The notes: generated by a model not told the origin, from the sequence alone. Numbered from the stretch's first letter, positions 50,272 through 60,546 are shown. The stretch is 64,000 nt of DNA from an uncultured Clostridia bacterium (GCA_934631025.1 CAKTXR010000002.1:1-64000); one strand, 5' to 3'. Numbers and translations: made by a program.

Positions 50272-50904
50272 TCACATGCGCCAGCGCGTCGCGACCGCGT
50301 TCAGCGAATCGCATTCGCTGTGGCCGGGGCGGAGCGTCAGCGTGCGGGGCAGGCCGAGTATGGTTTTGAGCGATTTCATCAGCTGGTGCATATCGCCGCC
50401 GGGGAAATCGAAGCGGCCGTAGCCGTGGGCGAATATCGTGTCGCCGGTAAAGACCGACTGCGCGTCCTCGCAGATCAGCGTCACGCCGCCCAGCGTATGG
50501 CCGGGCGTGTGGATACCCTCAAACGTTATGCCCGCCGCCGTGAGCGAAAAGCGCTCGTCCTCGGGATACAGCTCGTCCGCCGTTACCGGCGCGAAGGGCT
50601 GCGTGCAGGCGTTTTTGTCGTAAAGGCTCGCGCCCGCGTCGGTCAGCATATACGCGTCCGAGGGATGGACGTGAACGCGCGCGCCGTACTTTTCCCTGAG
50701 TGCGGCGGCCGAGAGCATATGGTCGAAATGGCCGTGCGTGAGCAGGATGTTGCTAAGACGCCGGCCGCTCTGCTCGATCGCTCTGGTGAGCGCATTTATG
50801 TCGTCGCCGGGATCGATGATCAGCGCGTCGCTCCTGTTTTCGGCATAGAGCAGATAGGCGTTGGCCTGATAGGAGCCGCAGGGAATTTGCGTAACGAATA
50901 CCAT
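50272..50904 (-). CDS. MBL-fold metallo-hydrolase (glyoxalase II-like)
   Basis: This 210-residue protein has the metallo-beta-lactamase fold with THGHFDH (metal-binding HxHxDH) near 56, TPGHTLGG near 133, and GDTIF and PGHS further on. It resembles YcbL/GloB-type thioester hydrolases. It lies 20 bp before hemZ and 6 bp after dtd. Confidence 0.9.
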   Translation of the reverse strand: MVFVTQIPCGSYQANAYLLYAENRSDALIIDPGDDINALTRAIEQSGRRLSNILLTHGHFDHMLSAAALREKYGARVHVHPSDAYMLTDAGASLYDKNACTQPFAPVTADELYPEDERFSLTAAGITFEGIHTPGHTLGGVTLICEDAQSVFTGDTIFAHGYGRFDFPGGDMHQLMKSLKTILGLPRTLTLRPGHSECDSLNAVATRWRM

Positions 50905-50910
50905 GGTGAA

Positions 50911-51360
50911 TCAGAAGCCCTTCCTGCTGTCCAGAAGGATGGTGACCGGGCCGTCGTTGACCAGCTCCACTTCCATATGCGTGCGGAAGCGGCCGGTTTC
51001 GACGCTCAGCCCCGCCTTCACGAGCAGCTCTTTTAAGTGTGTGAACAGCTTTTCCGCGTCCTCGGGGCGCGCCGCGTCGGAGAAGCTGGGACGGCGGCCG
51101 TGGCGCGCGTCGCCCAGAAGCGTGAACTGGGAAACCAGCAGCACGCCGCCGTGAACGTCTGAAAGGGAGAGGTTCATCTTGTCGTCCTCGTCCTCAAAGA
51201 CGCGCAGTCCGGCGATTTTTGCGGCGCAGTAGGCGGCGTCGGCCTCGGTGTCGCCCGACTGAACGCCCACAAGCACCATAAAGCCCGAGGCGATCTGGCC
51301 GACCGTCTCGTGATCGACCGTAACGCGGGCGCGGGTGACTCTCTGTATAACGCAGCGCAT
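50911..51360 (-). CDS. dtd: D-aminoacyl-tRNA deacylase
   Basis: This 149-residue enzyme hydrolyses D-amino acids wrongly attached to tRNA. The two active-site signatures are present: SQFTLLGD near 77-84 and NDGPVT near 135-140, including the Gly-cisPro-type loop. Length is normal for the family. Confidence 0.95.
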   Translation of the reverse strand: MRCVIQRVTRARVTVDHETVGQIASGFMVLVGVQSGDTEADAAYCAAKIAGLRVFEDEDDKMNLSLSDVHGGVLLVSQFTLLGDARHGRRPSFSDAARPEDAEKLFTHLKELLVKAGLSVETGRFRTHMEVELVNDGPVTILLDSRKGF

Positions 51361-51402
51361 GATGAATATCTCCTTTCCTCAAGCGGCATGGAGGCCGCCT
51401 TG

Positions 51403-53655
51403 TCAGTTGTTCGTGCGGAAAACCTCGAGAATATCGCCGCGCTTCAAGAGCCGGTTGATGATGTTCTCGAGCTGATTGGTGTCCTTGATGGCGATGACCA
51501 GATCGATGATGGTCACGCGCTGGGGCTTGCTCTTGTCGGTGCGCGCCGATACGGCGACAATGGGCACCTCGAGCTGCGCCAGCATGACCGATATATCGGC
51601 CAGCAGCCCCACGCGGTCATGGGCGATGACGCGGATGCCGGCTTCATAGCCCGCGCCCGATTCGCTCTCCCAATGGACCTTGACGAAGCGCTCCGGCTCG
51701 AGCATCATCTCATCCATGTTGGTGCAGTCGCGCCGGTGGATGGACACGCCGCGGCCGCGCGTAATATAGCCCACGATGTCGTCGCCGGGCAGCGGATTGC
51801 AGCAGTGCGCGAAGCGAACCAGCATCCCCGGATCGCCCTCGACGATCACGCCCTGCGTGTGATGGCTGCCGGAGCGCTTTTCGTCCTTGGACGGCGCGGG
51901 CGCGACCGGCTTGATCTCCGGCACGGTCTCCGCGTGGGTGCTCTTGCGCATTTCCTCGACGAGGCGGTTGATGATCTGCGCCGAGGACAGCCCGCCGAAG
52001 CCCACCGTGACGAATATGTCGTCCAGCGAATGGAGCGTATAGCGGCGGAAGATCGGGTCGAGATAGTCGGGCTTGGTCAGCTGGCCGAGCGAATAGCCCA
52101 GCCGCTTGGCCTCGCGCTCGAGCATATCGTGGCCGCGGGCGGCGTTTTCATCGTGCAGTTCGCGCTTGAAGAAGGCGCGGATCTTGGTCTTTGCGTCGCT
52201 GGTCTTGGCCAGCTTGAGCCAGTCCTGAGAGGGGCCGTGCGACGTGGACGACGTGAGGATCTCGACGAAATCGCCGGTGCTCAGCGGCGTGTCCAGCGTC
52301 ACGATGCGGCCGTTGATCTTCGCGCCCACGCACTTGTTGCCGATGGCCGAATGGATGCGGTAGGCGAAGTCGATGGGCGTCGCGCCCTTGGGCAGATTGA
52401 CCACGTCGCCCTTGGGGGTGAACACGAACACCTCGTCGCTGAACAGATCGACCCGCAGCGCGTCCATGAACTCGTTGGGATCGCGCGCGTCGTTCTGCCA
52501 GTCGAGGATCTGCCGCAGCCAGTAGAGCTTGTCGTCCAGCGTGTCGGCCTGCTTGCCCTCCTTGTAGCGCCAGTGGGCGGCGATGCCGTATTCGGCGGTG
52601 CGGTGCATCTCGAAGGTGCGGATCTGCACCTCGAAGGTTTGCCCGCGCAGCTCGCCGCTGGTGCCCACGACGGTGGTGTGCAGCGACTGATACATGTTCG
52701 CCTTGGGCATGGAGATGTAGTCCTTGATGCGCCCGGGCACCATCGTCCAGAGCGTGTTGACGATGCCCAGCGTGGAATAGCAGTCCGGCACGGTGTCCAC
52801 CAGAACGCGCACGGCGAAGAGATCGTGGATCTGATCGAAGGTCTTGTTCTGGGTTTTCATCTTGCGGTAGATGCTGTAGAAGTGCTTGGGGCGGCCGCTG
52901 ATTTCGGCGTGGATGCCGGCGGCGGTGAGCTGCGTTTGCAGCTGATCGATGACCAGCTGGACGACGTGCTCGCGCTCCTTGCGCTTGGCGCCCACCAGCT
53001 CGACCAGCTTGTAATAGCCCTCCGGGTCGATATAGCGCAGCGCCAGATCCTCCATCTCCCACTTGATGGCGAATATGCCCAGCCGGTGCGCCAGCGGAGC
53101 GTACACGTCCAGCGTCTCGCGGGCGATGGCCACCTGCCGCTCGGGCTTCTGGTATTTGAGCGTGCGCATATTGTGCAGCCGGTCGGCCAGCTTGATCAGC
53201 ACAACGCGGATGTCCTTGCCCATGGCCAGGAACATCTTGCGCAGCGATTCGGCCTGCTGCTCCTCGCGGGAGGTAAAGTCCAGCCGGCTTAATTTGGTCA
53301 CGCCGTCCACCAGCAGCGCGACCTCCGCGCCGAATTCCTGCTGAATAACGTCCAGCGTGATCTTTTCGTTGTCCTCAACGCAGTCGTGCAGAAAGCCCGC
53401 GGCGATCGTGGTCGAGTCCAGCATGAGGTCGGCCAGCGTATTCGCCACGCTGATGGGATGAATGATGTACGGCTCGCCCGATTTGCGCATCTGCCCCTCA
53501 TGGGCCTTGCGCGCAAACTGATAGGCCTTTTCGACCAGCGCCGTGTCCTCTCCATGGTGATATTTGGCCACCTTGGCCAGAATCTCATCGACAGCGGCGC
53601 GATTGGGGTCGGCCTGCTCGGTTTTATAGTCGGTTCCGTCCGTAATATCGGCCAC
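51403..53655 (-). CDS. relA: Bifunctional (p)ppGpp synthetase/hydrolase RelA/SpoT
   Basis: This 750-residue protein has an N-terminal HD hydrolase domain (FLHDCVEDN near 86), a synthetase domain (RLHNMRTL and later EVQIRTFEMHRTAEYGIAAH), a TGS domain (TPKGDVVNLPKGATPIDFAY) and a C-terminal ACT domain. All key parts are kept, so both activities are likely. The start is placed at GTG 53655, 8 bases after AAGGAG; the GTG at 53664 overlaps that ribosome site. The gene follows recJ by 15 bp. Confidence 0.94.
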   Translation of the reverse strand: MADITDGTDYKTEQADPNRAAVDEILAKVAKYHHGEDTALVEKAYQFARKAHEGQMRKSGEPYIIHPISVANTLADLMLDSTTIAAGFLHDCVEDNEKITLDVIQQEFGAEVALLVDGVTKLSRLDFTSREEQQAESLRKMFLAMGKDIRVVLIKLADRLHNMRTLKYQKPERQVAIARETLDVYAPLAHRLGIFAIKWEMEDLALRYIDPEGYYKLVELVGAKRKEREHVVQLVIDQLQTQLTAAGIHAEISGRPKHFYSIYRKMKTQNKTFDQIHDLFAVRVLVDTVPDCYSTLGIVNTLWTMVPGRIKDYISMPKANMYQSLHTTVVGTSGELRGQTFEVQIRTFEMHRTAEYGIAAHWRYKEGKQADTLDDKLYWLRQILDWQNDARDPNEFMDALRVDLFSDEVFVFTPKGDVVNLPKGATPIDFAYRIHSAIGNKCVGAKINGRIVTLDTPLSTGDFVEILTSSTSHGPSQDWLKLAKTSDAKTKIRAFFKRELHDENAARGHDMLEREAKRLGYSLGQLTKPDYLDPIFRRYTLHSLDDIFVTVGFGGLSSAQIINRLVEEMRKSTHAETVPEIKPVAPAPSKDEKRSGSHHTQGVIVEGDPGMLVRFAHCCNPLPGDDIVGYITRGRGVSIHRRDCTNMDEMMLEPERFVKVHWESESGAGYEAGIRVIAHDRVGLLADISVMLAQLEVPIVAVSARTDKSKPQRVTIIDLVIAIKDTNQLENIINRLLKRGDILEVFRTNN

Positions 53656-53670
53656 TTGGATCACTCCTTA

Positions 53671-56046
53671 TTATTCTGCGGCGTAGTCGTGGATGCGTTT
53701 CAGACGCTGATAGAGCGCGCTATCCTCCGGATTGCTCTTCCTCATGGGCAGCAGCCGGAGCGAGGCTTTGTTTACGTCGATTTCAATCAGGCGCATGTCG
53801 TGCAGCACGGCCAGTCCGGCGGTCAGGCCCGCGTCCTCGGGGAGACGGCCGTTTCGCGCCGTTTCGCGCTCGATGTCGTAAAGCGTCATGCGGATGATCG
53901 GCCGGTCGCCCCATTTTCGGGCGGCGACATAGAGCGCGCGCAGCTGATTCACGTCATAGAGCGCGTCCATCCAGCTGCCGCTGCTCTTCCGTCCCGCGGC
54001 GTAAAGCGCACCATCAGGCAGCGCCCTGAACGCTTCGGCCGGCGCGTCCCACAGTACGATGCGGCGGCAGGCAGCGGGCTTTCCCGTCGGGCAGAGACAG
54101 ACGGCGTTCTGCGCGGTGGAGTCGCCCGGCCAGCTCCCGCAGCAGGCGTTGACGCGGTCGGTCAGCTCGTACGCCCTCAGGAAGGCGAGGAGCGACTGCG
54201 CGCCCTCGAGCGTCGCGGCGGCGATCACCGTGCCCTGCGGGGAATCGGTCAGCCAGGCGCGCAGCTGATTTTCACTGACCGGCCGCGCTTCCCGCGCAGA
54301 TTGATTTAAGTCAATATTATAGAGGATGTCTGTTAAATATGTGCGCAGATAGCGCGTATACTTTCCCGCGAAACGCGCAAAAACCTTTTCGGGCGATTCG
54401 CTCAGGAACGTTTTGATCTCGCACTGGACGCTCACGCGGCCGCGCCATTCGTTGATGGAGGGGGCGTAGAGCAGCTCGCGCTCGCTTCCGGCGATTTCGC
54501 CCGCCAGCGCGCCCTGTCCGAAGCACACGCCCTGAAGGCGCGCGCCGTTCTGTTCGAGTTGAACCTGAAGATGCGCGCCGTCCTTGCCGACGGTCTTGGC
54601 CGAATCGATCAGCGCGCGGGTGAGGAACACCGGCGAGGGATTGCCCCAGCCGGTGGGCTGGAGCCGCTCCATCAGCCGAACCGCGCCCTCGCCGATATGG
54701 TCGAGCGGCACGGTGAGGTCGTATTCCAGCTCGGGAATGTAGTCGTCCGGCTGCGTGTTTTCGGCGAGATATTCGTCCAGCCGGGCGATGAACGTCTCCA
54801 GATTTTCGCGCGGCATGGCCAGCCCCGCCGCCTGACGGTGCCCGCCGAAGCGGGTCATCAGATCGGCGCAGGAGGAGAGCGTCTTGAACATATCCACAGC
54901 CGGTATGCTGCGGCAGGAGCCGACGCACACGCCGTCGTTTTCGGCCAGCAGAATCACCGGATAGTGGTATTCCGTCACCAGCCGCGACGCGGCCAGCCCG
55001 ATTATGCCCGAATTCCAGCCGCTGCCGCACAGCACGATGATCTTGTGATCGAGCAGGCTGTAGTGCGCCATCATCGCTTCGCACTCGGCCACGACGCGCT
55101 TTTCCTCATCGCGGCGGCGGGTGTTCTCTTCCTCCAGCTCGTCGGCCAGCGCGGCGGCCTCCAGCTCGTCCGACGTGGTGAGCAGCGTAAAGGCGCGCCT
55201 GGCGTCGCCCAGACGGCCGCTGGCGTTGATGCGCGGCGCGATCTGAAAGCCGATGCTGCCCGCGCTCAGCTCCCTGCCTGTGAGCGAGGCGCGCTCGATC
55301 ATCATGCGCAGCCCCAGCCGCGGCTCCCGATTGATGCGCTGAAGCCCCAGCGATACGATGACGCGGTTTTCGTCGGTCAGCGAGACCAGATCGGCCACGG
55401 TGGCCAGCGCGGCCAGATCGACGTAGGAAAGCGCTTCCTCCAGCCCGCCCAGCGCCGCGACCAGCTTGAACGCCACGCCCGCGCCGCACAGATAGGGGAA
55501 GGGATAGTCGTTCAGCAGGGGATTTATGACGGTGCAGTCCGGCAGAATATCGCCCGGGCGGTGATGGTCGGTGACGATCACGTCCAGCCCCAGCGCCTTC
55601 GCCGTTTCGACCTCGTGCGCGCAGCTTATGCCGCAGTCGACCGTGACCAGCAGACTGGCCGACTGCGCGATCTTTTCGATCGCCGCGTCGTTAAGCCCGT
55701 AGCCCTCGGCGTGGCGGTCGGGGATATAGTGTACGCAGTTCAGACCCAGTGCGCGGAAATACAGCGTCAGTATCGACGTGGCGCATACGCCGTCCACGTC
55801 GTAATCGCCGTAGACGCATACCGTTTCGCCCGCGTCCTGCGCCCGCCGGATGCGCTCGACCGCCTCGGCCATGCCGCCCAGCAGCATCGGGTCGTGCAGA
55901 TCGGCCGCGTCGGGATAGAGGAAGGCGCGCGCCGCCTCGCTGGATTCAACGCCGCGCCGCGTGAGGAGCAGGTACATCAGCTCGGGCATATCGGCCGGGC
56001 GTTTCCATCGCGCGCCTTCTGCGCCGCGCTGAACGAGCCTGTGCAT
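53671..56046 (-). CDS. recJ: Single-stranded-DNA-specific exonuclease RecJ
   Basis: This 791-residue protein has the DHH-family motifs YGDYDVDG (near 81), VDCGIS, TDHHRPG (near 162) and DHH-associated GGHRQAAGLAM (near 407), plus the RecJ oligonucleotide-binding domain. A C-terminal extension of about 200 residues resembles that of other Firmicutes RecJ and lacks a motif I can name. It works in recombination and mismatch repair. Confidence 0.94.
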   Translation of the reverse strand: MHRLVQRGAEGARWKRPADMPELMYLLLTRRGVESSEAARAFLYPDAADLHDPMLLGGMAEAVERIRRAQDAGETVCVYGDYDVDGVCATSILTLYFRALGLNCVHYIPDRHAEGYGLNDAAIEKIAQSASLLVTVDCGISCAHEVETAKALGLDVIVTDHHRPGDILPDCTVINPLLNDYPFPYLCGAGVAFKLVAALGGLEEALSYVDLAALATVADLVSLTDENRVIVSLGLQRINREPRLGLRMMIERASLTGRELSAGSIGFQIAPRINASGRLGDARRAFTLLTTSDELEAAALADELEEENTRRRDEEKRVVAECEAMMAHYSLLDHKIIVLCGSGWNSGIIGLAASRLVTEYHYPVILLAENDGVCVGSCRSIPAVDMFKTLSSCADLMTRFGGHRQAAGLAMPRENLETFIARLDEYLAENTQPDDYIPELEYDLTVPLDHIGEGAVRLMERLQPTGWGNPSPVFLTRALIDSAKTVGKDGAHLQVQLEQNGARLQGVCFGQGALAGEIAGSERELLYAPSINEWRGRVSVQCEIKTFLSESPEKVFARFAGKYTRYLRTYLTDILYNIDLNQSAREARPVSENQLRAWLTDSPQGTVIAAATLEGAQSLLAFLRAYELTDRVNACCGSWPGDSTAQNAVCLCPTGKPAACRRIVLWDAPAEAFRALPDGALYAAGRKSSGSWMDALYDVNQLRALYVAARKWGDRPIIRMTLYDIERETARNGRLPEDAGLTAGLAVLHDMRLIEIDVNKASLRLLPMRKSNPEDSALYQRLKRIHDYAAE

Positions 56047-56474
56047 AGAATCATCTCTCCCTGATTTTAAAGTGTGTTAGTTAGAGCTTTATTGAGCAGC
56101 AGCCCCCGCGCTTTTCGCCGTTTCCGCGGCCGGAAATCCTGATTTGACCTTGCATACGGCTTCCGTCCTCGGAAAGAGGTTCAAATCCCTTGGAATGCCA
56201 AGGCTCCATCGGGAACCGCAAAAGGCGATTGGATCATTCCTTTTCGGGCGCATTCCCGAGCGTGCGCTGAGAAGCGGGATTTTCTTTGAAGGGCGGATCC
56301 GGCGGCGCGGCGCAGCGCCTTGAAGGAGCGGCCTGTTCTCAGGCAGGCAGGCCGCGCGCAATCGTGTTTTTGCGAAAAGCTGCGCCTGATCGGCACCCTT
56401 TCGTAAAAACGCGCATTTTTGAACGGAAACAGCCTTCCCCGCGCGGGGCGGGAAAGGCTGCTTCGGATGAACGA
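56047..56474. other. Intergenic region between recJ and secF
   Basis: No gene is seen in about 430 bp. It contains several short hairpins (for example CCTTGG-AATG-CCAAGG near 56188) and a hairpin near the secF stop: on the minus strand AGCCTTTCCCGC faces GGGGAAGGCT, followed by GTTTCC, a possible weak terminator of secDF. Its base composition resembles the other gene-poor stretches. Confidence 0.5.
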
Positions 56475-57419
56475 TCAGGCCTTGGCCTTCTTGGAGCTCT
56501 TGCGGCCCTTGAAGAGGTTCTCGAGGGGCGCGAAGATCTTCTTGTCCTTCCAGACGGCCCAGATCTGGCCGCTGAGCATGACGGAGGAGTACACGCCGGC
56601 GATCATGCCCACGATCAGCGGGAACACGAACTCGCGGATGGAGTCCACGCCCAGGATGTAGAGCACGACCAGCGTGATCAGCGTGGTGATGGTGGTATTG
56701 ACGGTGCGGGTGAACGTCTGGCGCACGGAAGCCTCGACGACGATCTTGTGGGTATCGCCCTTGTAGGTCAGCAGGCGGCTGTTCTCACGGATGCGGTCGA
56801 AGATGATGATGGTGTTGTTGATCGAATAGCCGATGATGGTCAGCAGCGCGGCGATGAACGAGGTGTTCACCTGATAGAACGCGCGGGCAAAGACCATCAG
56901 CGAGCACATGATCAGGATGTCGTGCAGCAGCGCCGCCAGCGCCGCCACGCCGCTGTAGAAGTCGAAGCGGATGGCGATGTAGATCAGCAGGCAGACGAAC
57001 ACGATCAGGCAGGACTTGACGGCGTTGCCGATCAGGTCGCGGCCGGCCGTCGCGCCGACGGTTTCCAGCGTGACGAAATCGAGATTGGCATACTTGGCCT
57101 TCAGCTCGTCCTCGAGCGCCATGCGGCGATCCTCGGAAGCGTCGCCCAGATCCTTGGCGCGGATCTCGAGCTGAGTGTCCTCCCCGCTGCCGGTCTTGGC
57201 GATCTGCGCGTCGGTGATGCCCGCGTCCTTGAGCGCGGTCTCGACGTCCTTCACGTCGAAGTCCTCGCCGACCTTGTAGGTCAGCATGGAGCCGCCGGTG
57301 AAGTCGACGCCGGCGTTAATGCCCAGCCCGCACAGCGACAGCACCAGGGCGACGGCGACGATCACAGCGGGAATGAGCAGGTGCAGACGAAGGTTCTTGG
57401 TGAAAAACTGCTTTTCCAT
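56475..57419 (-). CDS. secF: Protein translocase subunit SecF
   Basis: This 314-residue membrane protein is the SecF half of the translocation motor. It has six helices, a large first extracellular loop, and the signatures GVDFTGGSML near 34 and SINNTIIIFDRIREN near 218. With SecD, encoded 18 bp upstream, it uses the proton or sodium gradient to complete export through SecYEG. Confidence 0.95.
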   Translation of the reverse strand: MEKQFFTKNLRLHLLIPAVIVAVALVLSLCGLGINAGVDFTGGSMLTYKVGEDFDVKDVETALKDAGITDAQIAKTGSGEDTQLEIRAKDLGDASEDRRMALEDELKAKYANLDFVTLETVGATAGRDLIGNAVKSCLIVFVCLLIYIAIRFDFYSGVAALAALLHDILIMCSLMVFARAFYQVNTSFIAALLTIIGYSINNTIIIFDRIRENSRLLTYKGDTHKIVVEASVRQTFTRTVNTTITTLITLVVLYILGVDSIREFVFPLIVGMIAGVYSSVMLSGQIWAVWKDKKIFAPLENLFKGRKSSKKAKA

Positions 57420-57437
57420 TTATGGCGTCCCCCTTTC

Positions 57438-58673
57438 TCAGCGAGCCCAGAGCTTGGTGTTCTTGATGCCCAGACCGGCCGCCTGCTTGAGCAGGAAGCG
57501 GGTGATGAACACGGAGGAGATCATCGAGGCCAGCACGCCGATGAACAGCGTCACGGCGAAGCCCTTGACCGAGCCGGTGCCGAAGTACATCAGCACGATG
57601 GCGGCGATGATAGTGGTGACGTTCGAGTCGATGATGGAGGACAGCGCGTTCTTATAGCCGCGCTGGCAGGCGGACTCGATGGAGCGGCCGGCCTTCAGCT
57701 CCTCGCGGAAGCGCTCGAAGATGATGACGTTGCCGTCGACGGCCATGCCGACGCCCAGCAGAATACCGGCGATGCCCGGCAGCGTGAGCTGAACGCCCGG
57801 AACCAGCGCCAGGGCGTAGAACACGACGAGAATGTAGATGCACAGCGCCAGATCAGCCACCACGCCCGGGATGCGGTAAACCGCGATCATGAACAGCATG
57901 ATGAGGATGACGCCGATGATGCCGGCCAGCACGGAGCTGTCCAGCGCGCCGATGCCCAGAGTCGGGGAGACGACGTTGCTCTCAATCAGCGTGATGTCCA
58001 GGGGCAGCGCGCCGGAGAGGATCAGATTGGCCTTGGTCTGGGCGTCCTCGATGGAGCTGAAGCCCGTGATGATGCCCGAGCCGCCGGTGATGGCGCTGTT
58101 GATCTTGGGGGCGGTCAGCGTCTCGCCGTCCAGCATGATGGAAAGCACTTTGCCGATGTGCGCGCCGGTGTAATCGCCGAAGATCTTCGCGCCCTCGTCG
58201 TCCAGCTCAAAGGCGATGATGGGGGCGTTGCCGTTCTCGGTGTCATAGGCCGGAGAAGCCTTCTTGATGCTCTTGCCCTCGAGGATGACGTTGCCGTCGG
58301 GATCCTCGAACGTCAGATGCGCGGGCGTGCCCACGATGCTCAGGATCTCGTTGGGATCCTCGACGTCCGGAATCTCGATGCGGATGCGATCGCTGCCCTG
58401 AGGGGTGACGGTCGCCTCGGTATAGCCCTGAGCGGTCAGTCGGTTGATCATAATGGTGACGGTGGCGTTCCTCAGCGTCTCGAAATCCTCGACGGACGAA
58501 TCGCCCTTGTAGACCGCGTAGATGCCGCCGCGCAGATCGAGACCCAGCTTGATGGCGCTGCCGACCGGCTTGACGATGTACTTGCCTACGGTCAGGCCGT
58601 TGACGGCCAGCGCGCCCACCAGTACGATGAGCAGCAGCGTGACTAAGAGCGTTACCAGACTTCTTGTCTTCAT
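57438..58673 (-). CDS. secD: Protein translocase subunit SecD
   Basis: This 411-residue membrane protein has the LGLDLRGGIY signature near 45, an extracellular P1 domain, and C-terminal helices with GMAVDGNVIIFERFREE. The start at 58673 (MKTRSLV) has AGGA upstream and lies after a consensus promoter. It is the first gene of a secDF operon that probably continues toward recJ. Confidence 0.94.
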   Translation of the reverse strand: MKTRSLVTLLVTLLLIVLVGALAVNGLTVGKYIVKPVGSAIKLGLDLRGGIYAVYKGDSSVEDFETLRNATVTIMINRLTAQGYTEATVTPQGSDRIRIEIPDVEDPNEILSIVGTPAHLTFEDPDGNVILEGKSIKKASPAYDTENGNAPIIAFELDDEGAKIFGDYTGAHIGKVLSIMLDGETLTAPKINSAITGGSGIITGFSSIEDAQTKANLILSGALPLDITLIESNVVSPTLGIGALDSSVLAGIIGVILIMLFMIAVYRIPGVVADLALCIYILVVFYALALVPGVQLTLPGIAGILLGVGMAVDGNVIIFERFREELKAGRSIESACQRGYKNALSSIIDSNVTTIIAAIVLMYFGTGSVKGFAVTLFIGVLASMISSVFITRFLLKQAAGLGIKNTKLWAR

Positions 58674-58748
58674 TCTCTTCCTAATCCTCCCCGTCGTGGC
58701 ACGCCCGGTCCGCGATCGGGTATGCGCAACAGTTTTATACATTTTCCT

Positions 58749-58777
58749 ATTATACGATGTTAAGTTTCATTCGTCAA
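58749..58777 (-). promoter_or_regulatory. Promoter of secDF
   Basis: On the minus strand TTGACG (58777-58772) and TATAAT (58754-58749), 17-bp spacer. The remaining divergent region to guaA (58778-59039) has a TATAAT at 58946-58951 without a good -35; no purine riboswitch was recognised there. Confidence 0.85.
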
Positions 58778-59039
58778 TATGCCGCGCGATAAATTATTAA
58801 ATTTGTTGAAATCTGGCCGGTATAAAACTGTGATTTCCGTGCGAAACGGAAAGGGCATTCACCTGTTTCAGACGTGCCGATTGATGCGAGAGGGGCAAAT
58901 TGGCGGCTTCTTTCAAAACTACACATGGATTTAACAAACGATTGTTATAATTAAACCGTGTATTCTCATAAACTGGATACCGGCAGGAATCATGACGGTA
59001 TATTGGCGCGTTCGGCGCGCGGACAGCGGAGGGATCGGC

Positions 59040-60512
59040 ATGAAAAGAGACGGCATTCTCATATTGAGCTATGGCGGCGCGCAGGCGCAGTCGCTGGCGC
59101 GGCGCGTGCGCGGCGGGCGGGTCTATTGCGAGATCATGCCCGCGGATACGGATATCGCCGAGATCCGCGCGTTTAATCCGCGGGGCGTCATACTGACGGG
59201 CAGGGCGGAGAGCGGCGTTGAGGACGACGCGCCGCTGTGCGATCCCGCCGTTTACGAACTGGGCGTGCCGGTGCTGGCCATGGGCTTTGCGGCGCGGCGC
59301 ATGGCGACGCAGCTGGGAGGCGGCGTGTGCCATGTCGCGCTGGAAAAGCAGACGCTGCAGACGCATTTTTCGCAGGCCTCGCCGCTGTTCAAGGGGCTTT
59401 CCTACGGCGACCGCTATATCGCGCGGCTGGCGCATCTGGAGCTGCCCGAGGGCTTTAAGGTCATCGCGCACGGCCACGGGCTGGCGGCGGCCTTCGCCGA
59501 CGAGGAGAAAAGGCTCTACGGGATGCAGTTCGGCGTGGAGAGCAACGACCCCGACGGGCTGGCGATCCTCTCGAATTTCGAGGACGTGTGCGGCTGCGAG
59601 CGCACCTGGACGACCGAAAACTTCGTCGAGAGCACGGTGGCGGAGATCCGCGAAAGGGTGGGCGCGGGGCACGCGCTCATGGCGATTTCCGGCGGCGTGG
59701 ATTCCTCCGTGTGCGCGGCGCTCATGCACCGGGCGATCGGAAAGCAGATGCACTGCATCTATATCGATACCGGCCTCATGCGCAAGGGCGACACCCGCGT
59801 CGTGCGGGAGATGTTCGGCGAGCGCATGGGCATAGACGTTCACTGCGTCAACGCGCGCGACCGCTTCTTCGCCCGTCTGGAGCACATCACCGATCCGGCC
59901 GAAAAGTGGGCCGCGGTCAGCGATGAATTTTCCATTATCTATCGCGAGGAGGCCGCGCGCTTCACCGGCGTGGATTTCCTCGTCAAGGGCACGATCTATC
60001 CCGACGTGCTGAACTTTTCGGACAAGGCGCAGAACCTCAACGAGCTGGAGGGCTACAGGCTCATCGAGCCGGCGCGCTGTCTGTTCAAGAACGAGGTGCG
60101 CGACGTGGGCGAGTATCTCGACCTGCCGCCCGAGATCACCAACCGCCAGCCGCTGCCCGGCTCGGGGCTGGCCATGCGCATGACCGGCGAGGTGACTCAG
60201 GAAAAGCTGACGCTTTTGCGCGAGGCCGACTACATCCTGCGCACGGAGATCGAGCAGGCCTCTCTTGAAAAGCGCGTGCGCCGCTACTGCGCGCAGCTGA
60301 CCGAGACGACCTCCACCGGCGAGGACAGATGCCGCTATGTCATCGCGCTGCGGGCGCTCACAACGGCGGGCGCGGCCGAGGCGGCCTACAGGATGCCCTA
60401 CGACGTGCTCGAGCGCGTCACCGACCGCATCCTCACCGAGCTGCCGCTGGCCGACCGCGTGGTCTACGATCTTACGCCCCATCCCCCGCGCGGCGAGGAA
60501 TGGGAAGGATAA
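59040..60512 (+). CDS. guaA: GMP synthetase with degenerate glutaminase domain
   Basis: This 490-residue protein makes GMP from XMP. The ATP-pyrophosphatase domain is intact (SGGVDSS near 218, the KGTIYPD loop, the dimer domain with PLPGSGLAMR and a PP...EWE-like end). The N-terminal class I amidotransferase domain has lost its catalytic residues: the nucleophile elbow reads AMGFAARRM where CYGMQ is expected, and FGVES stands where FHPE is expected. So it should not use glutamine by itself and probably needs free ammonia. GGAGGG precedes the start. Confidence 0.88.
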   Translation: MKRDGILILSYGGAQAQSLARRVRGGRVYCEIMPADTDIAEIRAFNPRGVILTGRAESGVEDDAPLCDPAVYELGVPVLAMGFAARRMATQLGGGVCHVALEKQTLQTHFSQASPLFKGLSYGDRYIARLAHLELPEGFKVIAHGHGLAAAFADEEKRLYGMQFGVESNDPDGLAILSNFEDVCGCERTWTTENFVESTVAEIRERVGAGHALMAISGGVDSSVCAALMHRAIGKQMHCIYIDTGLMRKGDTRVVREMFGERMGIDVHCVNARDRFFARLEHITDPAEKWAAVSDEFSIIYREEAARFTGVDFLVKGTIYPDVLNFSDKAQNLNELEGYRLIEPARCLFKNEVRDVGEYLDLPPEITNRQPLPGSGLAMRMTGEVTQEKLTLLREADYILRTEIEQASLEKRVRRYCAQLTETTSTGEDRCRYVIALRALTTAGAAEAAYRMPYDVLERVTDRILTELPLADRVVYDLTPHPPRGEEWEG

Positions 60513-60546
60513 CCCCACCGACTAAAACAACGGGAGGACAAGACAT

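Noticed and set aside
58778..59039. Purine riboswitch ahead of guaA
   Set aside because: No conserved three-way-junction core was seen in the leader.
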